From Centroberyx gerrardi (lineage: Eukaryota; Chordata; Actinopteri; Beryciformes; Berycidae): a stretch of 64,000 nucleotides of DNA. Of this stretch, positions 53,864-64,000 are shown piece by piece. The notes beneath the pieces were generated by a model. It did no database searches. It was not told the DNA's origin and saw only the letters and a list, made by a program, of their open reading frames with translations. The position numbers and the translations under genes were made by a program. Location: assembly GCF_048128805.1 (NCBI RefSeq), contig NC_136016.1, positions 18,064,176-18,128,175 of the forward strand. Direction: 5' to 3'. Position 1 is the first letter of the stretch, and each line of letters opens with the position of its first letter.

Positions 53864-56374
53864 GTTATTCCACGTGACAAACAATTGTTTTAGAGTATTA
53901 TTGATCCCACCTTGGATTGGCACAGAAGACAGATGACTCACATGTGTTGAGTTGTTGTTTCCTCTTAGGGGTTTGCGGGGCAGGACTCTGGGAGCAGTCT
54001 TCCTTTTCATTGTCACTCTCATCAGATTTATTCATCTTTGACTTCACCAACTCCACCACTGAGTCTGTCTCAAGATCTGGAAGCTCCAGGAAATGTTTCT
54101 CTGCAAATGGGGAGACGTTTACATACTGTAAAAGCTGAGTGGCAGCATTTTCATGTGTTCCATGTGTAGTGCATTTAACCAACAGCCAGTTTTAATGTTA
54201 GAGCTGTAGAATACAGTTAGATAGCAGAGGATAAATTCACAAACATTGATGTTACTCTTACGCTCTTGTTCGTGTGTCTTGTCTTTCTTCTCCGTGTCTT
54301 CTGATCCTTTCGCTTTGTCCTTCTTCTTAGTTTTTTTCTCATTTTTCTCCTTGTCTTTGTCCTCTCCCTCGTTCTGTTCCAGCTCTGAAAAAAGCAGTAA
54401 GTTGCCAATGAATAATTTATTAAAGGAAGGTGTCTTCTAGATTTAACACATGCATGCATGAAAACACAGGCCAGGGATTACTGACTGGGCATGCAGGGCC
54501 CCGAACGCCCCAGATTCTCCTGTAGATAAATTTGTAATTAAACTGTAAATTTGCCCTCTCGGACAAATTTGCATACTATCTCAGCTATCATCACTAGTTG
54601 TACACTGAGCAATTTTTTGTGTAATTTGCCTAACTTATCTGATGGGGCGGGAACTTAAATGCACACAAACACACAGACACATTCACATAAGGAATAAAAT
54701 ATGCCAATTGCTTCATCTCACGTTTGGCTTTTTCTTTTTTCACGCCTTTCTTCTTGGTCTTTTTTCCATCTTCCTGGGCATCAGTCTCCACTTCAGACTT
54801 TGGCTCCGGCTCTTTCTCGATGTCCAGGTTCATTTTCCTGGGGGTGCCAGGCCCTTCAGGAGGCATCTCATCTGACGTCATCGTTGTTGTGAGGCCGCAC
54901 TCACCGAGAGTGATCTCCTCCAGTGGATTATCATGGGCATGTTCAACCTGAGCATCTATAGGAGACGAAAACAAAAGTATACAACTGTTTTAACTGTTAT
55001 ATAGTAAGAAGTCCAATTGTACAATGCTGTGGAAAATGATTTTCTAGAGAAATTACATCTTAAAAAGACTGACCAATGTTACATCGGTAAAGTTGTAAAA
55101 GATGCAGTCTGCCATTGTTCTACTTCACAAAATAATAAATTATTCTTATTCATATTATTGCAAACCATTCAAGGAAGTGTTGCTCTGGGATTGGCTGATC
55201 AGCAGAGCCATGTCATCTGAGCTGCCGGCCTTGTGCTTCCGGTTCTTGGGCCGAGCGTCTCGATTGGCCGTCACCATCTGAGTGTCGGCTCTCCTCCTCT
55301 GCTGCTTCTTTATGAGAAGAGTTCGCTGTGGGACATTTAATATTAAACTCAATTCAAACTGTGTCAACTCTGCCTCTCCATACGGTTCACAACTGGAGCT
55401 AGAACTAGGTACAGATCTAGAATTATTATACAGTATATTCGTCTTATCACTTTGATATAATACAGTGCTTTCCAGAAGTATGGGTCCACATGACAAAGAT
55501 GAGCTAAGGAAAGAACTAAGATAAACAACAGGTATAATGAGACATTTTCTTTGGTCAGAAGAATGATAACATTATATTTTATTATTTAACTGATGTGCAA
55601 GAAAAGGCCATAATGTGTTTTCCTAAAAGGGCCAAGGTTGGGCTTTTAACTGTAAATGTGCTTTTGATGGTGTTTTGTTTCTGGAATAATTTAGATAATT
55701 ATTTGTAATATAATTTAGATGATTAATTTGAATTGATTTAACTCTCTCTGACAACTGAGGACAGGATGATGGATGCAAGATTTTAAATACAGTAACCCAT
55801 GCACCAATTTTCCTATTTACAAAAAACAAAACAACAAAAAACCCTCAATGGCAGAATCATCCTTACACTCAACCTAGAGTCCAAAGAGTAAATAGACATA
55901 ATCTAATTTGGGCCTGAGTAACAGGTTCAGTTGCAAGCCAACAGGTGATTTCATGCTAGTTTCTAGGTAAATGTCTGCCTCAGGTAGCCTGTGACCATCT
56001 AGACCATGAAACTCAAGATAGCTTATATTTAATTGCAAGGCTATTATAGCCTACCTCCATTTTAGCCACTTAAACAAGGAAAAGTATAGCTCATTGTTCT
56101 ACTGCCCTAAAGCATGGAGTCATGTTGCTTATCCTTTTTTAAATGCAAATACCACCCAGAGATATTATCATTCACACTATGTATTTGAAGTGAAATAGCC
56201 CCAAAAAATGTGTCATTTATTTTCTTATTAAGAACATTATCGTTGCTATTGGTACTGACTTTAAATCCACTGGTACTGGCGTAAACCGTCCATATGTATT
56301 TCATATCTAAATGACATTAAACATTTGTTTACCTGGATGTCCAGCTTCTGTTGACGCATATCTGGGTCCTCCAT
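51074..56374 (-). CDS. Tubby-family protein (TULP/TUB)
   Basis: Tubby proteins bind phosphoinositides through a C-terminal beta-barrel and carry membrane receptors into cilia. Twelve coding exons, in transcript order: 56333-56374, 55166-55325, 54722-54955, 54262-54384, 53942-54100, 53657-53817, 52839-53000, 52564-52676, 52168-52282, 51980-52078, 51693-51864 and 51074-51207. They give 1674 nt, or 557 residues. The N-terminus [20 protein letters not shown] is the family's conserved helix. Residues about 68-290 are a Lys/Glu-rich linker. The tubby domain runs from [19 protein letters not shown] to the family-typical end [10 protein letters not shown], with [35 protein letters not shown] and [18 protein letters not shown] between. 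Which paralog is unclear. The charged linker recalls TULP1 and much of the core recalls [20 protein letters not shown] and NKSPSW recall TULP2. An in-frame stop lies upstream of the chosen ATG. Exon 7 has a weak GTCGGT donor. Confidence 0.93.
53032..53515. repeat. Probable hAT-type MITE in Tubby-gene intron 6
   Basis: Starts CAGAGGTGGGGTCTTGAGTC and is full of the ACTTGAGACTTGACTT-type phrase on both sides, ending near TTGACTTGGTCACATCTGTG. The CAGAGGTGGG end is typical of a very common fish non-autonomous hAT element. The right end is decayed. The 80-codon minus ORF inside is chance. Confidence 0.7.
53829..53861. repeat. (CA)n tract next to the Tubby-gene exon 6 acceptor
   Basis: On the transcribed strand this is (TG)16, ending only 11 bases before the exon 6 boundary (53817) and followed by TTGTCTCCACAG. 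The usual polypyrimidine tract is thus mostly replaced by a TG repeat. Confidence 0.95.
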
Positions 56375-58065
56375 GTCTGAGTTAATGGTAAATAAGACTC
56401 GCTGCTGTAAGATCCCTTAATCACAGAGTAGGCCTACAAGATGATCAACAGATACACGATGTCTCAGAATAACAGAGGAAATATAGCATCAAAAGTACTC
56501 GATGCCAGAAAGTGTTCAGTGTCAAAAGGAAAACAAGAAAACTTTCAGCAATTAAATATGGAGCTGTGGAAGTGTTTCATTCTCCCACTCCTGCTCCATC
56601 TGACAGTCTATCCACCTGCATGTGGCAGAAGGCAAAGTGGATTAGAAGGGGATAATGCTCTTAAACTCCACTTCACAGCTCAGTCAGTATGGACAGTCTC
56701 AGGCAGGCAAGAAACTACAAATAAGGCCATGTAATGCAGACTTTCTATCATACGTTTATACAGTAACCTACAGCTGAAAAGAGGTAAAGGAGACGCAGAA
56801 AGATGCTGCCCTGCTCCTGTCAGTCAAAGTTTAGATTATTTAGGCCTACTACAAGTGAGCGGGCTACGTCTTTCTTACAGTTTCCCCAGGCATAAACAAT
56901 CAAGCACCGAGGCCAGCGCAATCGCTAAGACTGGCACTGGAAAGATACAAATGACCCTAAAAAACCCTAAAACTTCCATGAAGGTTGTGCCGAATTGTGT
57001 ATCCTTTAATTACCAGAAAGGAGTAAAATAAATTCACCCAAAATGTATCGCCTAAAATACCAATAAAACTACTCAAATATCACAAAATATTAGTAGCTAC
57101 CAAAAACAGACGTTGCATGTAGCGTTAGTGGAACAATCTGGCTTGTATAACCGTTGCCATGGAGACGGGAGCTGGCGCGAGAGCATTGAAATTAACTTTT
57201 CTTTATTCATTTTTGTGTCTTTTTGTGGTTTTTGTTTCATTCCGTTCGATGCATTGATGATTTGTTTGCAAGATTGATGACCAGAGTTGTGTTACCAAGG
57301 ATGTCTATTTACATAAATAGCTTATAAATAGCTGATAATCTTCCATGCTGTCATATTTATACACATATCTTCTGATGCACTTGGACACATTAGTGATGTA
57401 ACCTGGGCTCACTGGTCGTTTCAGGTCTTTCATCACACACCCAGTTTGGGCTGATCAGGTCCTGTACTTGTGTCCATGTGTTCCTTCCCCTCCTGTTGTG
57501 CATAAGCCCAGGAGATGAGGGCCTGTGAATCCTCTGCAGCCCACTTCAATGCACACATCACTTATTGCACAAGAGCAACATGCAAAACAGATTCATTACT
57601 TTGGATGGGATCAGAGATTTAAAAATTGATCAACAGGCCTAGACTGTTGATTGAAAAAGTATCTCATAATAGATTTTCATACAGTTAAAAGTCTGAATGA
57701 TTTCCCTAAATCATCGAATACCTGCATTATTTTAGTAGTTTCCTCCAGTGAAGAGAGAGCAGTTTTTTGGTTCTGGGGAGAACGAAGCGAACAGATTCTG
57801 CAGTGAAGTGCGACACCGGAAGAAGAAAGAAAGAGTGGAAATGTTGTTGCTAGGATACAGAGCAAGGTAAACAGCTGATCCACTGATCTGCTTCACTGGA
57901 GGCTCTTTGGGTCGCAGCCAAAAACTTTTTGGCAACCAAGCAATGGATAACTTATGTCTTTGTTAACTACGAAATTGCACTACTATTTTTTTTAATCAAC
58001 TGTCACATCTAGAGTTTATATAGTTAGAAGTGTAGCTACGATTTGGCCAAAGAAAATGGATGCGA
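56375..58065. promoter_or_regulatory. Divergent promoter region between the Tubby-family gene and cfap119
   Basis: About 1.7 kb between two outward-facing genes. No coding exon is seen. A near-perfect X-box lies at 57153-57166 and weaker X-box-like halves at 57846-57858 (GTTGCTAGGATAC) and 57931-57938 (GGCAACCA). A CAG acceptor (about 56412-56414 on the minus strand) suggests that the Tubby gene has a non-coding first exon closer to the X-box. The small ORFs at 56441-56734 and 57677-57935 have no family signature. Confidence 0.6.
57153..57166. promoter_or_regulatory. RFX X-box motif
   Basis: GTTGCCATGGAGAC differs at one base from the optimal X-box GTTGCCATGGAAAC bound by RFX factors, which switch on ciliary genes. 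It is nearly palindromic and sits between two genes of cilium-linked families, so it could serve both. Confidence 0.75.
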
Positions 58066-60717
58066 AAATAAAGGTAAGTTACAGTCTGACCACAGCTGAA
58101 ATATTTTAGCTGACGGGTTTGCTAGTTTAATGTAATCTGCTGAGTTTTAACTAGTTAAAGATTGACAGCAAGCTAACGTTAATGCTAGATCCAACATCCA
58201 ATATTTGTCTAATGCTTTGTTTTGTTCTGTAGGTACCATTGCCACACTCCCTGAAACCTAAGGTGATGCTATGGTAAGAACCAGATCGATCCATATGTTA
58301 ATTTTGACTTTATCTACTGTTTGCAAGACTTCATGTCATCTTTAACTCTGAACCTCTCCACTGTGTGTCTTCAGGACAGATGTAAGCTACAGTGACATGG
58401 AGGAAATCGACAAAATCCAGTCCATTCCCGAGTTGGAGAGGTTTCTAACCTAATTAATGACTAGAATTACATCCATCCATTTTCACACAGACACACATGA
58501 TTTTCTGTCTCTTTTTTCTCACTCTCTCTCTCTCTCTCTCCTCTGTGATAGTGCTTTATGCAGTGTATTTCGTGTTGACACTCCTGAGCCGAGGAGAGGA
58601 GTTCAGCTGGAGTTGTATGTGCAGACTGTGCTGTTCTGCAGAGAGAGCAGCTTCAACAGAGAGCAAACCTCTGCTCTCCTGTCCATCATCAAGTGCGTCC
58701 ACCAGGCTAACACAGGTGAGTGAGGTAATGTCACTGGAGCGTCTCACTGCTGTGGAGCTGGCAGGCTTTGAACCAAGACGGCGTCCAAAAAAAAAAAGAA
58801 AAAGTGGCTGATTCCAGGAAAGGCTTTTACAACAATGGACAGTCTTTCTTTATGCAGTGGTTTCATGCAGCCAGGGGATAAGGAACAAGTCTGTGTTGCA
58901 AAATAGTCAGTTGCTCAACTAAGCAGATAGTAGAGGTAGTTGATATTAATATACTAATATTTAACTCTGCTGCTGGGAAAATATTACAAGTTTGTCTATT
59001 CAACTAAATCAGTAGCTAAAAAATAGTAATCTTACAGTAAAGGCTCAGCCCTTCACATTCATAGGTGATGTGATTTAAATGCTCTTTAATCTCATGTGGG
59101 ATGTTTGTGTTTGAAACTCATCCCTCACAGAAACCTCCCTCAACAACATGGAACAGTGTTTTGAATACTGCAGCGAGCTCCTGCTCTGTCACTCAGTCAG
59201 GGTGCGTAAACCAACAGCAGACTGTTTTCATTTTCAACTTATTTATAATATTATTTTAACACCCAATAATTTCTGTATATGTAATCTTTTAAGCCTTCCT
59301 GCTTTTGATCTTGATGTTCCTCTGTCCTGTCTGCTGCAGCGGCCGCCCTTCAGTATCAACCTGTTCAGCTCTGAGGAAGTGACCCATATCTTAAAGTACA
59401 TCCACAACACCTATATCAGACACTACAACCTCTACAAATATATTTTCACTCCGCAGGTAGTGATGGGACATTTTTATTACTCTACACATAAACATGTTGT
59501 TTTGAGTAAGAAAAGTTTGCATTGCAAAGCTCTGCCATCATTCTTTTTTTTTTTAAACTTCTTTTCACTTCACTACCATCAAAATGCACCAGGCGAGAGT
59601 AATAGTGAAGAGCTTCCAGAGTTTCTCTTTTCTTCATTTCATTAGGTACAACTTGATCTGTCTCTGTCTTACTCTGGGATGCCAGAGGAAGATGATCCTA
59701 CCATTGAAGACTCTGCTGTTCCAGGTATTAGTATTGTTACAGGGTATCTGCAGGTTGTAAAACCTTTTTTAATGCTACCTGGAATTGAATTTAATACCAA
59801 TTTAAAAACAAATGAAGAAACAAAGCTGGCAAAACCAGCCTATTTCCACAGGCTTGAACAAAGTGAATGAATGTTCTGAAACTATAAATAGGCAGTGTGA
59901 GGAAAAGGACAACAGGAAATTAAATGTTGAGGGACATGAAGTCCAACTGTGTTTAGTAAAGCAGATAGGATGCAGATTGTACTATTAATCCTGTTCTGTA
60001 TTAATGTAAGAGTAGACATGCAGCACAAAGAAACCTGTCATTACATGGTGAGAAGAATAAGATCTCTAATAACTGTATATAAGACATTTTAATACCTTTT
60101 AAGGCCTTTAATTTAGATAATTTGTTGTAAGACTTTTTCATACTTTTTAAGGACCTGCGATGACTCTGTTATGAAATGACCTTCTGCATCCGCATCTGCA
60201 CTGAATCATATTTGTTCTATTTTAGGTCAGCAGACACAGATGACCTTTATCCACTGATACTTTTGAACCACTCAGAGTCTTAATACTTGGAGAATATTTT
60301 AAGCACATTTCTTTTCTTTCTTGCACCAGATGTCGAAAAGGTGATGGAAAACGAATCAGAAGCAGCACAAGAGAAAGACCAGTTTCCTGAAACACAGGAA
60401 ACATTGACCACAGAGCCAGAAGGAGCCACACTGGGTAGGCTCCCAAATCATACCAGGGACGAAAGTAATTGTGCAGAAATAACTTTCTACATCAAAACGC
60501 CTTCTGTTGTTACTCATGCAACCCAAGTGGTAATTGTAACTGCTTTGTTTCTTGTCTTTCAGGTTCCAAATCAGAGCTGAAGGCAATGATACAGCAGGAA
60601 TTCAGAGAGGAGATGATGCTTGTGTTTGGCCAACTAGAGCAGCGACTGAAAGAAAGTGCAGATCAGCTCAATATCACACTAGCTTCCATACAGCCCAATC
60701 TCCAGGGCAAAAAATAA
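58066..60717 (+). CDS. cfap119: Cilia- and flagella-associated protein 119 (CCDC189 / C16orf93)
   Basis: Axoneme-linked protein of motile cilia and sperm flagella by family knowledge; its exact role is not visible here. Nine exons: 58066-58083, 58233-58273, 58375-58440, 58552-58715, 59131-59201, 59340-59456, 59646-59724, 60330-60434 and 60563-60717. They give 816 nt, or 271 residues, with consistent phases. The N-terminus is MDAKIKVPLPHSLKPKVMLW, followed by TDVSYSDMEEI. A helical core has ELYVQTVLFCRE, LSIIKCVHQANTET and TYIRHYNLYKYIFTPQVQLDL. An acidic linker (EEDDPTIEDS) follows. The C-terminus is a likely coiled coil (SELKAMIQQEFREEMMLVFG and QLEQRLKESADQL). No enzyme motif. The assignment rests on these motifs and on the tail-to-tail phkg2, the same neighbour as in human 16p11.2. 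The divergent start and nearby X-box fit a ciliary role. Confidence 0.82.
59738..60170. repeat. MITE with CTGCAGGT ends in cfap119 intron 7
   Basis: Begins CAGGGTATCTGCAGGTTGTA and ends with inverted TTTTTAAGGACCTGCGATGA. Inside is TTTAAT/ATTAAA-rich. Related in its ends to 24005-24330. No coding capacity beyond chance frames. Confidence 0.6.
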
Positions 60718-60865
60718 TGGAAAACACTTGACTTATATAAAGCTCTGTTTTCTGTTTTATAGTGTTTGTCATTTCAAAGTGTTCATTTGCTGCAATGCCA
60801 TCAGCCATCCACTCTGTCAAAGCATAAGCACTCACACAACATGAGAAAACTCAAACTCAATTTTT

Positions 60866-60886
60866 TTTATTATTATCATTAATAAA
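60866..60886. terminator. Back-to-back polyadenylation signals of cfap119 and phkg2
   Basis: AATAAA on the plus strand at 60881-60886 serves cfap119. TTTATT at 60866-60871 reads AATAAA on the minus strand and would serve phkg2, giving it a 3' UTR of about 0.9 kb. The two signals are only 9 bases apart, so the transcripts would overlap at their 3' ends. Confidence 0.6.
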
Positions 60887-61747
60887 ACTTCTTTTCTTCA
60901 TGTGTACAATTATTGTACATTTCTCAGGCATAGAGGCAGGTTCTTTCAGGAAAAGCAGCACTTAGTAAACTGAAGAGGGAGTTGAGTAGGGAATGCTATC
61001 GGTTAGTTATAATAGGAAATACAGTCGTAAACAGTCTTCACAGTTTCTCTAAGTGGGTTTCCTACTAAGGAATGTCGGCATGCAATGGCAGCAAGAAGGA
61101 TTTTCTACCAAACACCTTCCAATACTGTACCTGAATGTTTCAGATGTGTCTTTACATTCTTGATTGAGTCCACTGATATTGATTAGTAACACTTAATGTT
61201 TAATATGGCCTATCTTCTTGAAAACCGAGTCTTATTATATGTACATGTAATTATTAAATAATTAGTTACAGTGCATTAATATCAACTTCAGCCACACGAT
61301 GCTTAGAAATCCATGCTCTCCTCAGTTATAACTGATGATCAACAGTTAATAAAATCCTTAATATACATAATACACCTTAATGCCATGTGTTTTATCAGCA
61401 GATTGTGCATTGTGTTCAGTACTGCATTAAAGTGGCGCTGCAAATATTGTTTTCTGCAACTGTTATGACCTGACTTGAAGAATCGTGAATGAAATCTTTG
61501 ACCCACCAATTCAGATCAAAAGGCAGATATGGAATATGAAGTCGTGCACCTTATCTATAAATAACAGAGCCGTTGTGCACGCTAAGGCATACAAATGTCC
61601 TGGTCCCTGAATTCCTCATCTTGTACATTAATCTGCAGTAAACACAACGATTTGACCAGACATACAGCGACGGAACGGCAGCACATGCACATGGTAACAT
61701 TATTCAAACGACATAAAAACCAATGCAGTTAGAAATGAGGTTGACCT

Positions 61748-63689
61748 TTAAGTTTCAAAGTCCTCCAGGTCCAGCAGCATGATTTTAGCTGTGTTCTGGA
61801 AGAGAGCGGCCCGGTTCTGCTGCTCGCCCTTCTTCACCCAGTGTCCGTAGATGCGGAAGGCGCAGCCGTCGATGAGTTTGCGGACGCCGCGGAGGGAGTA
61901 AGGATCTCTGGCCAGCACCTCCCGGGTCAGCGGCCGGGCCCTGCGGTAACGACTGTACATCCTAATACAGGCCAGAACACTCACTATCAGCACCTGGGGA
62001 GGAACCAGACATTTACAGTGAGGGAAAGGACATTTTTTGCTTCATGAACACATACTGTAATATACCCATTCTTTCGGACAGTCGGCCTTAATTCAATAAA
62101 ATGGCAACAGTTGACCAAAATGAAGCAGTTAGCATTACGGCTCACCCTAAATGACTTTCTAGGACTGAAGAGCCGCACGTTCTCCTTCTGGTACTGCCTG
62201 AAGAAGGGATGGGCCAAGGCTTGCTCAGCATTGAGACGGAGAGCTGGGTCCACCACCAGCAGCCTGGATATCTGAGCAGCACGGAGAATTATTGGAAAAA
62301 ATTAACAGAACTGTTTGTTATACTATATACCATTTTGGAGATACAAATATTGCATTGTAGCTTGTTCTTGGTACTGAAAACACCCACAGGCTTTGACAAT
62401 TAGGTCTAGTGCAAACACTGAACAACTAAAAACAATGATATACTGAACAATGATGATGGGACTTAGAGCTGTCCACACACTGGTCTCATTGACTAAACAA
62501 ACAACCTAGAAAAGGAGAAAGTGGATGAAGATTTCATCCAGTCTTTTGTCAACTTAATGAACATTCAGGTGAGAAGTTTGAGAAACTGGATAAGTTAGAG
62601 AACTGTCATTTTTATCTATTTGAGAAACTTGCCATTAGGGCATTCTAACATTGGTATGAACTACTCATCACCAGTATGAATTTAATAATGAATATCTTCA
62701 ACTATATGAAACAACTAAGTTTGTCAAATAGTAAAATGCTATGTAGTTCACTGTGGCACCAACACGCCATCTGGACTTCAACTGTAGGCTTAAACAGGAA
62801 TCAAAGTTGACAGAATATGGTCTTACCAGGTCTTTGACAGTGTCGGACCGGTCATCCCACTCTGGGGAGCTGAACTGATAGCGACCCTCCATGATCATCC
62901 TGAGCATCAGCATCTGTTTGCGATGCCAGAACGGCGGAGAGCCGGCCAGTAAGGTGAAGAGGATCACTCCACAGGCCCAGCTTAGCAACAGGTACATGAA
63001 AAACATTAAGCAAGAATTAGAAATAAGATCGAGCACAACGCACATGAATATGATTTGTGAATCTAGCATTCAAATATTGAGATAAATGTTACTGACAAAG
63101 GCATGACAAAATAAAAACAAACTTACAGATCAACCTCTTTCCCGTAGCCTGGGTGCATCTCATCCATCGAGCATTTCAGTATCTCAGGAGCCAAATAACC
63201 AGGCGTCCCACAAAGCTCTAATTTATCATAACAAAAGACAAAATCAAATAAGTTTGACTTCTGCCTCCACAGATGAAAACTAAATCCTTCACATGATGGA
63301 GTGGATCCACAAAACTCTAATATTGATCTACAGTCATGTGTTTGGTTTCAGATCACCTCTGAGACTCTCCTCAGGCTGCAGCTGGACAGAGAAACCAAAG
63401 TCGGACAGCTTGATGTGTCCCTGGTCGTCCAGCAGAACGTTCTCGGGTTTCAGGTCCCGGTGGACGATGTTGAGGGAGTGGAGGTACTGGACGGCCTCCA
63501 GCAGAGCTCGCACCATGCTCCTGCAGAACAAACAGATGTTTTAATAAGGCATGAGTTAAGTGTTCATCAGTTTCAGACAGCGACACTGACTGTAGCGAGA
63601 CTTTCCCTTGTGTTCATCCTCACCTAGTCTCCTTTTCACTCAGAGTAACCTTTTCTGTGAGGTAGTCAAATAGCTCTCCTCTCCTCATG
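61748..63689 (-). CDS. phkg2: Phosphorylase kinase catalytic gamma subunit, 3' part (partial)
   Basis: Catalytic subunit of phosphorylase kinase, which activates glycogen phosphorylase; the C-terminal part binds calmodulin. Six exons in transcript order: 63624-63689, 63357-63520, 63127-63217, 62827-62980, 62146-62271 and 61748-61993. They give 847 nt, about 281 residues of the C-terminal side. Upstream exons are missing (63690-64000 shows none). Kinase motifs: [78 protein letters not shown] and [18 protein letters not shown]. The calmodulin-binding tail has [20 protein letters not shown] and [18 protein letters not shown], and ends DLEDFET. The [17 protein letters not shown] and [10 protein letters not shown] stretches favour PHKG2 over PHKG1, as does the cfap119 neighbour, although parts of the tail resemble PHKG1. 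Confidence 0.93.
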
Positions 63690-64000
63690 CTGAAAAGGAA
63701 AACAGCGACACTGAGTGATCGTACAGATGCAACAAAGATTTCATAAAGAGAAGAGAAGATACAAAGACGGCTGCACTGTCCATAAAACGTGAAGTTGCTG
63801 GTGGCAAAAAAAGGTGTTCTTGGAGTTAGATCATGAAGAGAGATACATCATGGCCTCTAGTACTTGAACATGCAAAAAGTAAAAATGTGAACAATAATAC
63901 CAAGGCGCACCCTGATGAAGGCATGTAAGCCGAAAAGCACTGGTGGGAAGCCAATATAATAAAGGCTTTTTAATATCTTTCACTGCAAACAGTGTGCCTC
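63690..64000. repeat. phkg2 intron with fish repeat fragment
   Basis: No exon could be recognised. At about 63901-63985 the text CAAGGCGCACCCTGATGAAG, then AAGCCGAAAAGCACTGGTG, followed by AATAAAGGCTTTTTAAT, matches a phrase widespread in fish interspersed repeats. The family is not determined. Confidence 0.45.

Noticed and set aside
59679-59870. ORF starting MPEEDDPTIEDS
   Set aside because: Its first part is cfap119 exon 7 and the rest is read-through into the MITE of intron 7, so it is not a separate gene.

Overview
This is a stretch of a teleost (ray-finned) fish nuclear genome. The genes are split by GT-AG introns, the codons spell clear vertebrate proteins, and the non-coding DNA carries fish-type Tc1 transposons, MITEs, a tRNA-derived SINE, long (GT)n runs and the GCTAGC/AACGTT-rich first introns common in fish. 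Eight host genes could be read exon by exon, with intron phases that agree throughout.

Layout, left to right: gnptg (minus, 5' end only) is head-to-head with tsr3 (plus). Next come pdpk1 (plus), kctd5 (plus, spread over 15 kb) and ube2i (plus). il21r (minus) follows, tail-to-tail with ube2i. Then come a Tubby-family gene (minus), cfap119 (plus, head-to-head with the Tubby gene) and phkg2 (minus, tail-to-tail with cfap119, leaving the window before its 5' end). Seven of the eight have human counterparts on 16p, and three adjacencies (GNPTG-TSR3, PDPK1-KCTD5, CFAP119-PHKG2) are the same as in human. The Tubby gene is the exception.

The genes do not form one pathway. They include lysosomal enzyme tagging (gnptg), 18S rRNA modification (tsr3), growth-factor kinase signalling (pdpk1), a CUL3 ubiquitin adaptor (kctd5), the SUMO E2 (ube2i), cytokine reception (il21r), cilia (Tubby gene and cfap119) and glycogen breakdown (phkg2). 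The two ciliary genes are divergent, and a near-perfect RFX X-box lies between them.

The most notable observation is a second, frame-compatible copy of kctd5 coding exon 5 (21698-21802) with good splice sites and mostly conservative differences. It is a candidate alternative, perhaps mutually exclusive, exon. Others are a Tc1 element inserted inside an older Tc1, a MITE starting 3 bases after the il21r stop codon, a GC-AG intron in il21r, and a (TG)n tract in place of the pyrimidine tract before a Tubby-gene exon. I saw no bacterial-type operon, CRISPR array, viral element or new multi-gene system.
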